Notes: generated by a model from the sequence alone, not told the origin. 64,000 nucleotides of DNA from Aedes albopictus (GCF_035046485.1 NC_085138.1:333418421-333482420); one strand, 5' to 3'; shown: positions 10,538-22,165, numbered from the stretch's first letter. Numbers and translations: made by a program.

Positions 10538-10937
10538 GATATCGTTTTGTTGGCGGACTCATGCCACATTCCCACCGACAATGGGAACTACATGGTGAAT
10601 AAAGCGGTGTTCTGTACAACTGATCAGTTTCCATCCCAAGAGACAATTTCTACGTCAAACGAGAGCTTCGCAATAGTGAAGATCAACGGGTGTAAATATG
10701 ACTGTAGTTCACCAGTCATCCTACTGAAGAGCTAGAAGAATGCAAAGAGCTCGTGCCGAAGTGGATGTAACGAAGTGAAATTTGGCCTACAAGTTGGCTA
10801 AACTGGCATCTAACAAGGACGCGTGGGCAGACGTGCTTCGATAATCTCTGTCAGTGAGTCAACACCAGTGTGTCGAAAATTCGAAGAGCTAAAGTGAAGA
10901 TTGACATTTTTAATTTTAAAATTAAATTTTTTGTCAG
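10538..10937. other. Unassigned spacer between two MITEs
   Basis: No feature is recognised. The right end holds a short A/T palindrome (AATTTTAAAATTAAATTT) directly before the next MITE. Confidence 0.3.
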
Positions 10938-10939
10938 TA

Positions 10940-11311
10940 CACGGAGAGACGAAACTACCCAAAAGTGAGTTCTTTCCACTCAACTTCGGGGTTGCGTGCG
11001 TCAAGCCACTTTTGAGTTGATGGAATCGATGTTTCGAACAACCCAACAATTCCCGCTTGCTTCCATGTGAAAGGAATACCTAATTTTAGGTTTTTTTCAC
11101 CCAACCGAAATTTTGACTAGGTTGTATTCACTCAAATTTGAGTACCGTGCTAGAGACTCAGTTTTGGCTTGACGCACTGAACTGCAAAAGTTGGGCTGTT
11201 TCTCTCTTCACTCTCTGACAACATTAGAAAGAGCGCATGAAAAGGGAGACGAAAAAGAACTCAAAATTGAGTTTAAAAGTACCTAATTTTGAGTTTTTCA
11301 GTTTCTCCGTG
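10940..11311. mobile_element. MITE with CACGGAGA termini, TA target site
   Basis: The left end CACGGAGAGACGAAAC and right end (inward) CACGGAGAAACTGAAA form inverted repeats, with TA at 10938-10939 and 11312-11313. The 372-bp interior has repeated ACTCAAA and TTTGAGT words in both orientations, including ACTCAAATTTGAGT. No coding potential was seen. Confidence 0.75.
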
Positions 11312-11334
11312 TAGTATACAGACAATAACAGTGT

Positions 11335-11470
11335 TGTCATGGTAAAATCAGAGCTGGTAACTCAAAGTTTCCAAATTTCAGCACCCCTTATGCTGGTACG
11401 CCCCAAGGAAATGACTTCACTATTGCACCTAATTAAGAATTATTCCGGGGAAACCGCTGCGTCCATTCAT
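11335..11470. repeat. Repeat block related to 20532-20660
   Basis: The opening GTCATGGTAAAATCAGA, an inner CTGGTAACTCAA and the later CTAATTAAGAATT match 20532-20655, where a LINE stub has since landed inside the block. The array that follows also resembles the one after 20660. This shows that the degenerate arrays travel as part of longer repeats. Confidence 0.65.
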
Positions 11471-12993
11471 TATTATTCAACGAATGTTTCTATTATTTCC
11501 GCGAAAGGGACATTCTTGCTGGAATTCCCTTTATAAGTTTTGCAAAACAAATTCCCTTAAATATCAAAAAAACTCTCCTTGATTACATCGTCAGAAATTC
11601 CTTTGAGAATCAATCAAAAATTTTTTGAAATGTTTACAGAATGAAGATTCTCGCAGGATTTCTTAGAATGAAACAAGAATTCCTCTGAAGATTCCTCTTA
11701 ATATTCCTTCAAAATGTATTCCTGTTTCAAAAAATTCTCCAGGGAATCCTCCAGAGGTTATTTCAGGAATTCCTTCTTGAATTTTCCTTGGCACTTCATC
11801 AGGAGTTTCTCAAGAAATTTATCAAAAGATCTTGAAATTGATTCACGGTTTTACGCACATTTTTTTTGTATTTTTCTCCTGAGATTTTTTAAAGGGTTTC
11901 ATAGAACATTCCTTTAAGGATTGCTACATAAGGTAATGCCTGTATTTCTTCATGTATTTCTTCAAACATTTCTAAATAAATTCCTCCAAATGTTGACAGT
12001 ATACATTTTTGCAGGAGTTTTTTTTTTTGGGTTTAATCCGTCTTCTCGTTTAGAAATTTATCATGAAATTCTTCTAGGAAGTTCTCTAGATTTTTAAGAT
12101 TCAATTACAGTAGAAATTCGTTCACAAAATTTCGGAGATTCTTTCACAAATTCATCTAGAGTTTTTCTTTAGAAATTCAAACTCTCTCTCTCTTCTCTCT
12201 CTTCGTAGCGTAACGTCCTCGCTGGGACAAAGCCTGCTTCTCAGCTTAGTGTTCTATGAGCACTTCCACAGTTATTAACTGAGAGCTTCCTCTGCCAATG
12301 ACCGTTTTGCATGTGTATATCGTGTGGCAGGTACGAAGATACTCTATGCCCAAGGAAGTCAAGGAAATTTCCTTTACGAAAAGATCCTGGATCGACCGGG
12401 AATCGAAATTCAGATTATTTTTAGAAATTAAAGCAATAATTATCCCAGATGTTCCTCCAGGTATTACTTCAATCATTTAAAAATATTCAAGGGCATTTAG
12501 TGGAAATTCCTTTAGAAAATTCTCAAGAAGTTTTTCTGGAAGTTCATCCAAAGGTTTCTCCAATATGTAGTTCTTTTAGGCATTGCTTTGGATGTAATCA
12601 GACCTTCCTTTCGTTTTTTCACATTTTTTTTCCAAAGATTTTCTGTAAAATTCCTGCAGAATCCACTAAATGTCCAAGAAATTTTTCAAGAATTTTTTCA
12701 GTTCTTCAGAATTATTTCAAAGATTCCTTTAAAATTTCGTTTTATTTTTTATTTCATCATTGATTCTCTAAAGAAATCCTCCAATATTTTGTTATTATTT
12801 CTGCATGGTTTTCTCCGGAAGCTTCTCCATGTTATAATTAAGAGATTTTTAGGTACGATTCCCCTTCATAAATTGTATAAAACATATCTGAGAAATCCTT
12901 CAGAGGTGTCTCTATGAGTTCTTCCAAGGATTCCTTCAGAATATCGTCCAGGAAAGCCTCAAAAATTTATTGGGAAATTTCTTTTAGAATTCC
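11471..12993 (+). repeat. Degenerate GGAATT-type array (plus polarity)
   Basis: Runs of TTCCT, CCAGGAATT and TTTCTTCA words recur about every 12 bases with heavy divergence and small indels. Plus polarity here means CTCCAGG on the given strand. A truncated Feilai copy interrupts the block at 12184-12407. Open frames inside it (for example 12449-12763) are phenylalanine/serine-rich repeat readings, not genes. Confidence 0.7.
12184..12407 (-). mobile_element. 5'-truncated Feilai SINE
   Basis: Read on the minus strand it starts within the B box (TTCGATTCCCGGTC) and runs through the same body as the copy at 34929-35213, ending in a GAGAG-rich tail. The tRNA-like head upstream of the B box is missing. 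GAAATTCARA words at about 12171 and 12405 may be an imperfect target duplication. Confidence 0.88.
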
Positions 12994-13001
12994 ACCAGTA
13001 C

Positions 13002-13747
13002 TAGAGTGTCCATCCCGGGACGTCCCGGGACAAGAATTCCCGGGATTTAGGCAATTTCGGTATTTCCCCCCGGAATGCATGATTGTATGCCCATTATTGG
13101 CGTTAAATTTCAAAAATTCTTGATGGCGCCTGCAAGAGGACGATTCAGTTTTAATTAACAACACATTCTCTTGACGACTTCTATAATTGCACCACAAAAT
13201 CACGAAATCCTCTGCAACAATCAAGTAAACAAAAATTTTACTCACTCGATAATTATTAAACTTTGTGTGGGCATGTATTGTATGGTTATCCATATAATCG
13301 AGATAATACCTAGTTTACAGAAACATGTTCGCCCCTTTAGAAGCTCAGTCAAGAGTTATATCAAACAATATCTACATATGCTAAAAGCATTTTGGGCAAA
13401 TTGCATTCATATTTTGCAACTAATCAAAAAAGTACTGCTAGCTCTCCAGCAGCATATTGCAATTTAGTTTAGGGTCCCTATTATTTATCGGATTTCTGAA
13501 ACTAAAAAAGCTGTTTTTATGAGTGACTACTGTAACAATAATTCCTCTCCATATTCAACAAAATGGATAGACAATAGCTGACGAATGGTGTTTTATTTGA
13601 GATTCATCTCAATTTCCACTGAAATCTGTATTTCATAAAAATCCCGGGATCCCGGGATTTCCCGGGATCCTGGGATTTCCCGGGATATGCTACAATTTTT
13701 ATCCCGAATCCCGGGACAAGGTAAATGCCCGGGAAATGGACACTCTA
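13002..13747. mobile_element. hAT-type non-autonomous element, 8-bp TSD, CCCGGGA clusters
   Basis: The termini are TAGAGTGTCC on both sides, and the flanks carry an exact 8-bp duplication, ACCAGTAC (12994-13001 and 13748-13755). Both features fit the hAT superfamily. The subterminal regions are packed with CCCGGGA words, three on the left (13013-13047) and several on the right (13640-13735). No transposase frame is visible in the 746 bp. Confidence 0.92.
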
Positions 13748-13755
13748 ACCAGTAC

Positions 13756-14648
13756 GTTTACCTGCACTTTCTACATACATTTTTATATTATTGCTTTAGA
13801 AATTCCTCTACGGATTTTTTCAGAAATCCGTCCAAAAGTTTCTGAAGCATTTTTTTTCTTGGAATTACTTGCAGTTTCTCCATTAGTCCCCTCATGATAT
13901 TTTCTGAGATCTTAAGATGTTTGTTAAGATATTCTTCTAAGTATTTTCTCAGGTATTCATCCAGAAGTAGCTTCAGACGTTGCTTCAGGATTTTTGGTCC
14001 AAGAATTCTTCAAACAAATCAAAAGATTCTTCTGAAAGTTTTCAAAGGTGTCTCCAGGAGATTTTCAGGGGATTTTTTGAGCCACTCCTCCAGGAGTTTC
14101 TTAGAATTTTCTTCAGGGATTCCTTTATAGAATCCTTCAGTAATCATTATACAATTTCTGGGAAAACTTCTGATAAATCCCTGGAGAATTATCTGAACAA
14201 ATTCTACAGAGAGCTGTAAAGACATCCCAGAAGATATTTCTGATGGAACCGCTAGAGCAATTTCTATAAAAAATCCTTCTGGGAATTTCTGAAGAAATCA
14301 CTCCAGGTTTTTTTTTCAAAGAATTCTTGGAGAAACCTTGAAAATAATTTGTTAGGAAATATTTTGAAGAATTTCAGAAAAAAAACTCCATGGTAGAACT
14401 ATTGAAGATTTGCTGGAATTCCTGAAGGAATCCATAAAATTCTCAAAATATCTCCCCAAAGGAATTTCAAAAAAGAGGTCCAACAGGAATTTTTGAAAAA
14501 ATAACCTTAATGCTTTTCTTAATCCCTGTAGAAATCTTAGGAAGTACTTCTGAATAAATCTCCAGAGGAATATCCGAAGAAGTTTACTTAAGAACTTGCT
14601 GGACAAAGACATGGAAAACATCTAGAGAAACCCTTGGTATAATTTCTA
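13756..14648. repeat. Degenerate array with polarity switch near 14215
   Basis: From 13756 to about 14215 the array reads CTCCAGGAGTTTC, then flips to GGAATTTCTGAAGAAAT wording until 14640. The flip is abrupt and has no transposon at it. It is consistent with an old inversion or a head-to-head junction of two array copies. Confidence 0.65.
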
Positions 14649-15763
14649 ATCTAATCTCTAATCTAATCTAATCTAGTGCTTCTAGTGCTTGCACAGCCAG
14701 TATTGAAAAGCATCCTGGAAATACCAAAATTACTTCTGGTATTTTCTTGTCATCATTAATATTTGCAACATATCAGGTATGATGTGATACAAATATTAAA
14801 ACGGCCAGGCCCACTGTGCAGACTAATGGTTTAAAAGATAATTCAAAAAAATCGTGGCAATCAGATTATTCACGTATGAATCACATGGTTGACACAAGTT
14901 TTCGAATTGAATGTTTGATGAAACGGGGACAACCGTACCAACTGTTTCGTTATCAGGGGAATGAGGATTGGTTACAAGATCGTTGGGAGTGGTGAAGCTA
15001 AGAAAGTTAATACGCACTCCATTGGTATGCCTACTCCTGGGATGGAACACAGGTATTTGATCTGTGTCCGGGCTCGAAAGCCTAGGCTTAAGCGCCATTA
15101 CTCGCTCTCTGAAACGGAAATAAAATAGCATTACAGATCCCTTCTCCCTCATACAACCCTCATATTTTTCAAATATCCAATAAGTTAATGAAAAAATAAA
15201 CGAAATAAAATAGATAGATCTCCCCCGATTCAGGATGGGGAAAGTTATGAGGTCAACTTTGAGTACTCAGAAACTGAAATCACTAGACAATATCAAAAAT
15301 GGATTACATTGAAATAGATTCTAAATACTGTTCCAGTTTTGATTTGGATTTTGGATTGTGTGCGTACTCATAGAAAAGTATTATTACTAGTATAAAAAGG
15401 AGAGATCAAACCTTAATGACGACCTATGTCACCCAAGTGCTGGTTTCCGTTGTAGAATTCCATTGGACCACATGACAGTCGTTCGGCGGGGATCACAGTT
15501 CTGCAACCAGACTCGTCATCGCAGCCACAGGTCGAATATGGTGTAGCGGTGGGGGACTCTGTGTGGACTTCTCCTGGCTGGACCGTCAACAATCACTCGA
15601 TAGGGGGATCCGGTCAGATAACGATTAATGTTACTGCACGCTTACACTTTATCCAGGGCCAACATTTCTTCCAGAATTAGTAACTGTAGACACTAAAACT
15701 TTAAAACGTTTTCGAGTATTTTGTGAGTTTTTTGAGTTAAACTTAAATCACAAAAAGGCACCA
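14649..15763 (-). mobile_element. Candidate retroposon with (TAATC)n tail, near-exact flanking repeat
   Basis: CCTTGGTATAATTTCTA occurs at about 14632-14648 and 15772-15788, and the flanking bases extend the match (GAGAAA plus one mismatch). The intervening 1.1 kb starts with TAATC repeats, which on the minus strand would be a 3' (GATTA)n tail. The interior (15420-15670) is GC-richer and has no coding frame or tRNA boxes I recognise. It could be a 5'-truncated LINE 3' UTR or a non-autonomous retroposon. Confidence 0.55.
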
Positions 15764-15788
15764 TGAGAAAACCTTGGTATAATTTCTA

Positions 15789-17035
15789 GAAAAAAAAGTA
15801 AACACTAAGAAATTTATAAAAAAAAAAACTGGAGAAACCCTTCAATGAAACTTTTGGGAAGATTTTTTGAAATTATTCTTAGAGAAATCTGTCAACGAAT
15901 TTCTGAAAAAATCCTACATACTTGAAAAAATGCATAGGCAAGCGTCGACAAAGATCCTGAGAAAAAAGAATTTCCGTAGCAATTCTTAGCAAATATTTTT
16001 AAATCTCAAAGAATTCGTGGAGAAATTATTGGAGTTATCCTAAGAGAAAATGCCGAATAAATTTGAGGAGTAATGCTTGGAGTAATGTCTAGGGAGAATC
16101 CTGAAAGAATCTCAGTATGAGCTCTTGCTAGAAGCTCTGGAGAAATCTCTGCCTGAATTTCTGCAGAGATTTCTGGACACATTCATGAGGAAATTTTAAT
16201 GGAATCCCTAAAGTATTTCCTTAACAAATCTCTGGTGGATTCCTGAAGAAATACATGAACGAATATCTGAAGGAATTTCTGGAAATTTTTTTAAAGAAAC
16301 CACTGCAAGTATTTTAAAGGATTTCTATAGAAATCCCTGTAAAAATTCCAAACGAATCCTTGAAGAAATTTTGCATAAGAGATTAAAAAGCAACCCATAG
16401 AAATCTACATAAAAGGTTTTTTGAAGAAATTAATGAGGAAATCCTTGGAAGAATTTCTGAAAAAAAAAATGCCGGAGGAGTTTCTGCAAGAAGCTGGTAG
16501 TTTTTAAGTCTGAATTTCTGGAGTAATTTCTAAAGGAATCCATGGATTAGTTTTGGAAGAAATCCATAGAATAGATTCCTTGGACTCTCCAGGGAAATTT
16601 CTAAAAGAGTCTTTGAAAAAAATCTGTAGGAATCTCTGTAAGGTTTTCTGAAGCAGTCTGTGGAAGATTTTCTTAAGGAATCCTTGAAGAAATTTCTGGA
16701 GAAACCTTTTCTCAAAGAATCGCTGAAAACATTTCTGCAGGAATCTGTGGATGATTTTCTGAAAAAAATACGTACGGATTCTTGAAAAAAAAAACAATGG
16801 AGGATTTTTAAGAAACCCCACGAATGCTTTTACAGCGGATTTTTTGAAAAAATGTCTCTATCGAATATTCCGAAGGAAATTCTAGAGAAATTCTAAAACG
16901 ATCCATGGAAGATGTTCTAAAAACTTTCAAATGATATCTGTGGACGACTTTCCGAAAGGAATTCCTGTAGGATTCAAAAGAAATCCACGAAGCAATATCG
17001 ATAGGGCTTCAGAGTATTTTAGAGGCATTTCGAGG
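15789..17035 (-). repeat. Degenerate array (minus polarity)
   Basis: Words such as GAAGAAATTTCTGGAG and GGAATCCTTGAAG recur throughout. Open frames read antisense (16504-16821) are phenylalanine/lysine-rich repeat readings. The block passes without a boundary element into a G-rich repeat at about 17040. Confidence 0.7.
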
Positions 17036-17480
17036 TATATCAGAGCGTTCCAGGGGAGTTCCAAAAATTCCAAGGGAGGGAAGTTTCCAAGAGTTCAACG
17101 AGGTTCAGAATAGTTCCAGGGTTTTCATTGGGCCTCAAGGGCGTTAAATAGGGCTTTATGTGGTTTCAGAGGCGTTCCACGAGGTTTCTGGAGCACTCCA
17201 GGGGTGTTCCAGCATTCAGAGGCTTTTCAGAGGCAATCCAGAGTTTATCCAAGGAGTTTAAGGGGTTTCAGGAGCGTTCTACGGGTTTTGAAGGGGTTTC
17301 ATGGGCGTTTCAAGGCTGTTCTAGGGGTTTTAGGGGGTCGCAGGGATTGACCCAGAGAGTTTTGAGGAGTTTCATGGGGCGTTTCATGATATTTCAGAGG
17401 TGTACCCAGGGGATTCAAAGAGGTTTCAGAAGTGCTCCAGGGGTATTCTTAGAGGTTTGAAACGGTTTCGGAAGCGTTCC
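17036..17480. repeat. G-rich degenerate repeat (GTTTCAGGGGCGTTCC type)
   Basis: GTTTCAGAGG, GTTCCAGGGG and GCGTTTCA words repeat at roughly 12-20-base spacing over 440 bases, all with G-rich sequence on the plus strand. The same type returns at 33060-33535, so this is a distinct repeat family and not a variant of the neighbouring AT-rich array. Confidence 0.75.
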
Positions 17481-17538
17481 TTGTGATGAATCCCTGAAAT
17501 AACCTTAATCACCTTAATTACCTTAATTAATTAAATCA

Positions 17539-17613
17539 GACGGGCTTGGTGGTCTAGTGGCTATCGCTTCTGATTCGTATGCAGAAGGTCATGGGTTCAA
17601 TCCCTGGCCCGTC
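17539..17613 (+). promoter_or_regulatory. tRNA-like pol III promoter (A and B boxes)
   Basis: A 7-bp acceptor pairing joins GACGGGC (17539-17545) with GCCCGTC (17607-17613). The A box TGGTCTAGTGG (17550-17560) and B box GGTTCAATCCC (17594-17604) match consensus. The anticodon arm pairs TCTG with CAGA around TTCGTAT, which would give a CGT (threonine) anticodon, but one closing pair is mismatched. Its exact position after a target duplication marks it as a SINE head and not a working tRNA gene. Confidence 0.85.
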
Positions 17614-18223
17614 CTTTTCATCCTACTTTATATCTTTCTATCCACTTTCTCTCGCTCTCTCTTCTCTACTATACAACTCATGTATATTCATATGTTCATA
17701 GCCATCGCTAGAACCAGAAACGAATTGAAAAAAAGTCGTTTCCCTCCCTTCCAACTTCCACTCACAGCACGGTGTATATATAACGCCTATAAGTTATGCA
17801 ACCAAAGCGTGCTGTGCCGCTTGACCTTATTCACCTTATTCACCACACAATCTATCACGAAAACTTTAAATAACCGCTATCCATGGATCGCATCACCAAC
17901 CCAACGGTGACTCACAGATCTCCCATCCTTTCCGTCTAACAAATACCCCAGTCCGTGCGGGTTGTGGGGACGCAGAGTGCTCTCGGTCTCTAGTAGCAAC
18001 AACCAGTACACTCTAACATTCCTTTCCCTTCCCAGCTGACTATAAGGACTTGGCCGGCGCCGTTATTGATCAAATATGCATGAGCTGCTAAAATTGCACT
18101 TTGAGAATAAGTGGAATGTCCCAGCCCCTTATTCAGTTGGATCTCAGTGCAATTGGTACCAGTTCGGATCAATCACGGAGGAGCAACCATTGACATGTAT
18201 AGTCAGAATTGATCGTTGATCGA
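17539..18223 (+). mobile_element. 685-bp tRNA-headed retroposon with 22-bp TSD
   Basis: A perfect 22-bp direct repeat flanks the element (17517-17538 and 18224-18245; both begin ATTACCTTAATT). The element starts exactly with a tRNA-like domain (17539-17613) and ends GATCGTTGATCGA. It is about twice the length of an ordinary SINE: a pyrimidine-rich stretch (17614-17680) is followed by about 540 bases of unrelated, partly GC-rich sequence. It has no poly(A) tail. Ends rich in GATCG resemble the tail of the RTE element at 4936, so mobilisation by an RTE enzyme is possible, but this is inference. Confidence 0.88.
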
Positions 18224-18249
18224 ATTACCTTAATTAATTAAATCAATTT

Positions 18250-20531
18250 TCCAGCAGCTCGTTGGACACTTCCTAATACTTTATGAATTTAACCAACATT
18301 TTACTGAAGCAAAGGAACAAATTCAGAAAGCAGCGCCAGAGATTCAACAAGTTTGAGTTTTGTTTTATATTTACTTTATTATTATCTTTATTATCGACTT
18401 TCAGCCGGTGTCTGGTTCATCTTTTCCATATTTAGTTGAAGCGGACCATCCTAATGTTTTTTTCCACTATTCGTATTTTTGTAGCGCTAGTTTTTGGTCA
18501 AACGTATACACGACTCCGTTTTACACCACATTCCCCCTTCTGTTACTGTACAATTTCAACGCTTCCTCCCGGCTGCCAGGTCGATTGGGGACCAGCAGCT
18601 GAGCTCATTAACATTGCTAATGCGAAACGGTCGGTTGCTTGGGAGTCAAACATTGCCATTGCGCAGCGAAACGGTGGAGGAGATGGATTGCTATGGAAAT
18701 AGATCCACAAAGGGAATCTAGCGCCAATCGCAGCCTCATTTGCCAAAGCACTGAGCTGTTGCTGCTGCTGATGCTGCTTCTGGCTCAGACTGCTGGCTGA
18801 GTGTCAGTTGGGGTCTCACCCCGCGCGAGGGGCACTTAAGCTGATGTTTGACGAGCTCAGGCAAAAAAAAAAAGAAAGATTTGGTGCCACTTTGATGGAC
18901 GTGCGCTTGTTATGTACGTTTCGGGGGGTTTGTGGATTTATTACATTTTTGTTTGTTGTTTTAAGGTGAACCCGATTTGATTGATTTAAATGTATTCAAA
19001 TCCGTGTGGGTATCGCAATGGGAGAGTGATGAATTTAGAAAGCTGAGCTAGTGGGGAATTGGTTTACAAACAATGACACTCGGATGTGTTGATACATTGA
19101 CGTTGAAGACTTTTTTGAATAGTGGTACATATTTCGTGTTGCAGTAATCCCTCAGAAAATGAACGCGTAGCTATTCAGCTAGATCATGATGATATTGGCA
19201 AAGAAACTCCCCGTTGAGAATTAAAAAAATGTACATAGAGCACTGAGCTGACAAACAGGATCTGTCCCATTTTGGATATCACAACAAGAATAAGAAGCAA
19301 TCATTGCTAACGATTTCTGCTTGGCTCATGTAGCGCTGTATCGAACATACACGAAAACATTAAAGACAAATTACCTTTCAAATACGTTTCGTGTCCTCCC
19401 CTGCAGTCTAGACACCTTGAAATGTGTCGTACCAACAGCCTCGTTAATTGCACATTTGCCAGGAATCATCTTTTCAAACAACCATTGGCTGTGTCCTTCC
19501 GCTGGCTGGCAATAAAATTGTCTACATAGGTACGACGCCAGTCAAAAAGGTACCAGACCCTCAGTGCTCTGCCTTTGACTAAATAGTGTGTGCATCTGAA
19601 TGCATGAATGCTGGTCTTCCACGTGGAACAACGTCCTTCTCTAATAATAATGAGTGCCTAACTTAGGCCCAACCTTGCCCGCTGCATTATGTCGCACGGC
19701 GTGTGGTGCGTCGTGTGCTCTCACGACGGCAATTATCCTCACAAATTGCACTTCCTCTTTTATCTGTGCATCCGCCTTCAAGGCCTCATTATTCCATAGG
19801 CCATCTTTTTCGCCTCCTTCTTTATCCTATTCGCTGCTGCTGCTGTTACTGGTCCGAATCAGACCGGACGAAAGCTGCAACCTTCACAATTATTACTCCC
19901 AGTCTCAATAACCGTTTGCTTCCTGCGCTGCTGGCGGTTGGCCTCGTTCCAATGCAAGCCGGTATTGGAAGAACCTTGAGCGATCAGCAAAATGACAACG
20001 AACAAATATTTCGTCCGAAGCTTCATGGAATCGAACTAACGTTCATTCTAGTCTTTGCCTACATTCTATTCCTCTTCAGTTAGGCTTTCCTTCGCTTATT
20101 CGTGTACAAACTTTACAACTCGTACCCGCCGCCAGCTTCATCTGCCAATTATCATAACAAAAGTAGCTATAATTGCGCTTTATTTATGATAATTATCACT
20201 TCAGAACGTTTTCGGTTGTATTTCGAGCCCCAAAAGAATTTCAACTCTCAAGCAATTGACTCTCCGTGGAAAGTCACCCGCTGGCGGACGTGGTGCGCAC
20301 GGTGTGCCCCATACTGATGTTAACAGAAAAAATACAAGCATATTCGGCAGGGATGGCATTCCAGAATACAATTTCCGTTGTTTTTAGATGTTTGTAACGT
20401 TGTTCAACTATGACAAACAGCATTTAGCTTAACTTAAAGACAGAGTGTATCGAAAGAGAACTCGGGTTGTGATGAATTAGAAACCCTTCGTTTTCTTAAA
20501 ACATGCATCTCTGCGGACCTAGAAGAGAGCT
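18250..20531. other. Unassigned, probably single-copy DNA
   Basis: No repeat family, terminal repeat or gene-like frame could be supported in this 2.3 kb. A CTG-rich patch (TGCTGCTGCTGATGCTGC, about 18761-18778) and a GC-rich patch at 18815-18845 stand out. Open frames at 18360-18746 overlap on both strands and have no motif. It is a reasonable candidate for host unique sequence such as intron or regulatory DNA. Confidence 0.4.
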
Positions 20532-20577
20532 GTCATGGTAGAATCAGATCTGGTTACTCAAGGTATCCAATGGGGGC

Positions 20578-20625
20578 ACAAATTTCCCGAATGGAGGAGA
20601 ACGTGCCGCTAGAGCCGACCTACTG
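20578..20625 (+). mobile_element. 48-bp 3'-end stub of the RNase H LINE family
   Basis: These 48 bases match the last bases of the LINE at 559-4011 (reverse complement of about 567-614) with one difference, and end CCGACCTACTG. An exact 13-bp duplication, ATCCAATGGGGGC, flanks them (20565-20577 and 20626-20638). This is therefore a genuine but almost completely 5'-truncated insertion of the same LINE family, in plus orientation, inside a repeat block homologous to 11335-11470. Confidence 0.9.
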
Positions 20626-20639
20626 ATCCAATGGGGGCT

Positions 20640-21180
20640 AATTAAGAATTCTTCCAGGAAAACTTCACCAAGACCAAGAATTATTTTTTTCATTAAACTT
20701 GTCTGTACTTATCGCTGAAGGAACATTCTTGCAGGAAATCCTATTAAGAATGCAGCAAGAATTCCTCTAAAGATTCCTCCGGCAATTAATTTAAAATGTA
20801 CTGTTTATTCTGCAGGATATTTTAAGATGCTTTTATGAATCTGCTGGATTTCCTTTAGAAATTTCTTCAAGATTGCGTGCACAATGTATTGAGAAATTCT
20901 TCTTTGTACTCCCCAAGAGGTATCACCAGGAGATTATCCAAGCATGCCTTAAGGAAATTCTCTCCTTCTCCAGAAAATTGTCTTTCACAAGCATTTTTTC
21001 CTTGAAATTACTTCCAGGGTGCCTCCAAAAGTATTTGATGTTGTTTTCAGGAATTATGAAAGTATTAGGCATTCTTTCGGACAATACACCATGGATTTCT
21101 TAGAAAGTCTTTATAGAATGTTTCAGGAATTTCCCTTTTCTGATATCGCTTAAGAAATTCAAAAAAAAATCCGAATAAAT
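20640..21180 (+). repeat. Degenerate array, copy A of a local duplication
   Basis: From about 20755 the sequence is closely matched by 21750-22157 and 23276-23310, for example GCAGGATATTTTAAGATGC and TTGCGTGCACAATGTATTG. This is a duplicated block about 1 kb apart and in the same orientation. Copy A lacks the hAT element that splits copy B and so shows the empty site. Confidence 0.75.
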
Positions 21181-21749
21181 CTTTAGAGCTGTTTTAGAAG
21201 TAGGCTGAACAGTTAGTTAACAAGATAAAAACGGAACATTTCAACTGAAAATACGGGACATATAAATTACTTATGAGTGAAATTATGCTTTGTTTTAAAC
21301 ATATACATACAACTCTTCTATCTGTAAAGTAGAGAAACTTACGAGTGTTAACAATATTTTGAGAAAATTGAATTATTTTTGAAATTATTGCCAAGATTAG
21401 GAGTGGTCGAAAAGTTATACGTTTCAGTTATTGTTTTCTAACTTCGAAAAAACGATGTTCTACAAACTCCTAAGAAACCTGAATTTAAAAGAAAACTACC
21501 AAGATTCCAAATCGGTTGAAAAATTAAAAAAAAGTTTTCTTTTGCAAGGTATGGACTTTAAACGGAATCACTCAAGTAATTTCGGTGCAGTGCATTATTT
21601 TTGCTTAACTGAAATGGTCAAGAAATTTAACAAAGCAAGCTCCATTTTATTTGATGATTCTTCTCAGCTTCGTACTGAGGTCTAGAAAACATTTCTTGGG
21701 CGATTCATTGTCTGAATTTTCCACGCATCATGATAGGCCAGGAAATCCT
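21181..21749. other. Unassigned AT-rich spacer between duplicated blocks
   Basis: It does not follow the array pattern and has no recognised ends. The short frame at 21431-21685 (lysine/asparagine-rich) has no motif and is not called. Confidence 0.3.
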
Positions 21750-22157
21750 TTTAAGAATTCACCAAGGATTCTTCTAAAGATTCCAGCCGCAAATAATTTA
21801 AAATGTACTTCATCCCATAATTTTATTATTCTGCAGGATATTTTAAGATGCTTTTATGAATCTGCTGGATTTCGTTTAGAAATTTCTTCAAGATTGCGTG
21901 CACAATGTATTGAGAAATTGTATGAGAAATTTTTCTTTGTACTCCTCAAGAGGTATCACCAGGAGATTTTCCAAGCATGCCTTCAGAAAATTCTCTCCTT
22001 CTCCAGGAAATTCTCCTTTACTAGCATTTTTTCCTTGAAATTACTTCAAGAGTGCCTTAAGATTTTCATATTGTTTATTTCTAGGAATTGCGAAAGTATT
22101 AGGGATTTTTTCAGATAATGCACCAGGCATTTCTTAGAAACTCTTTAGACATATAAT
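21750..22157 (+). repeat. Degenerate array, copy B, split by a hAT element
   Basis: Homologous to copy A (20755-21180). The match resumes after the hAT element at 23276 with GAATTTCCCTTTTCTGATAT, which in copy A lies uninterrupted at about 21126-21145. Copy B contains an extra 19-base segment near 21908. Confidence 0.75.
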
Positions 22158-22165
22158 CTTTTAGG

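Noticed and set aside
17539..17613. Functional tRNA gene (threonine-like)
   Set aside because: It begins exactly after a 22-bp target duplication and is the head of a 685-bp retroposon; the anticodon arm has a mismatched closing pair.
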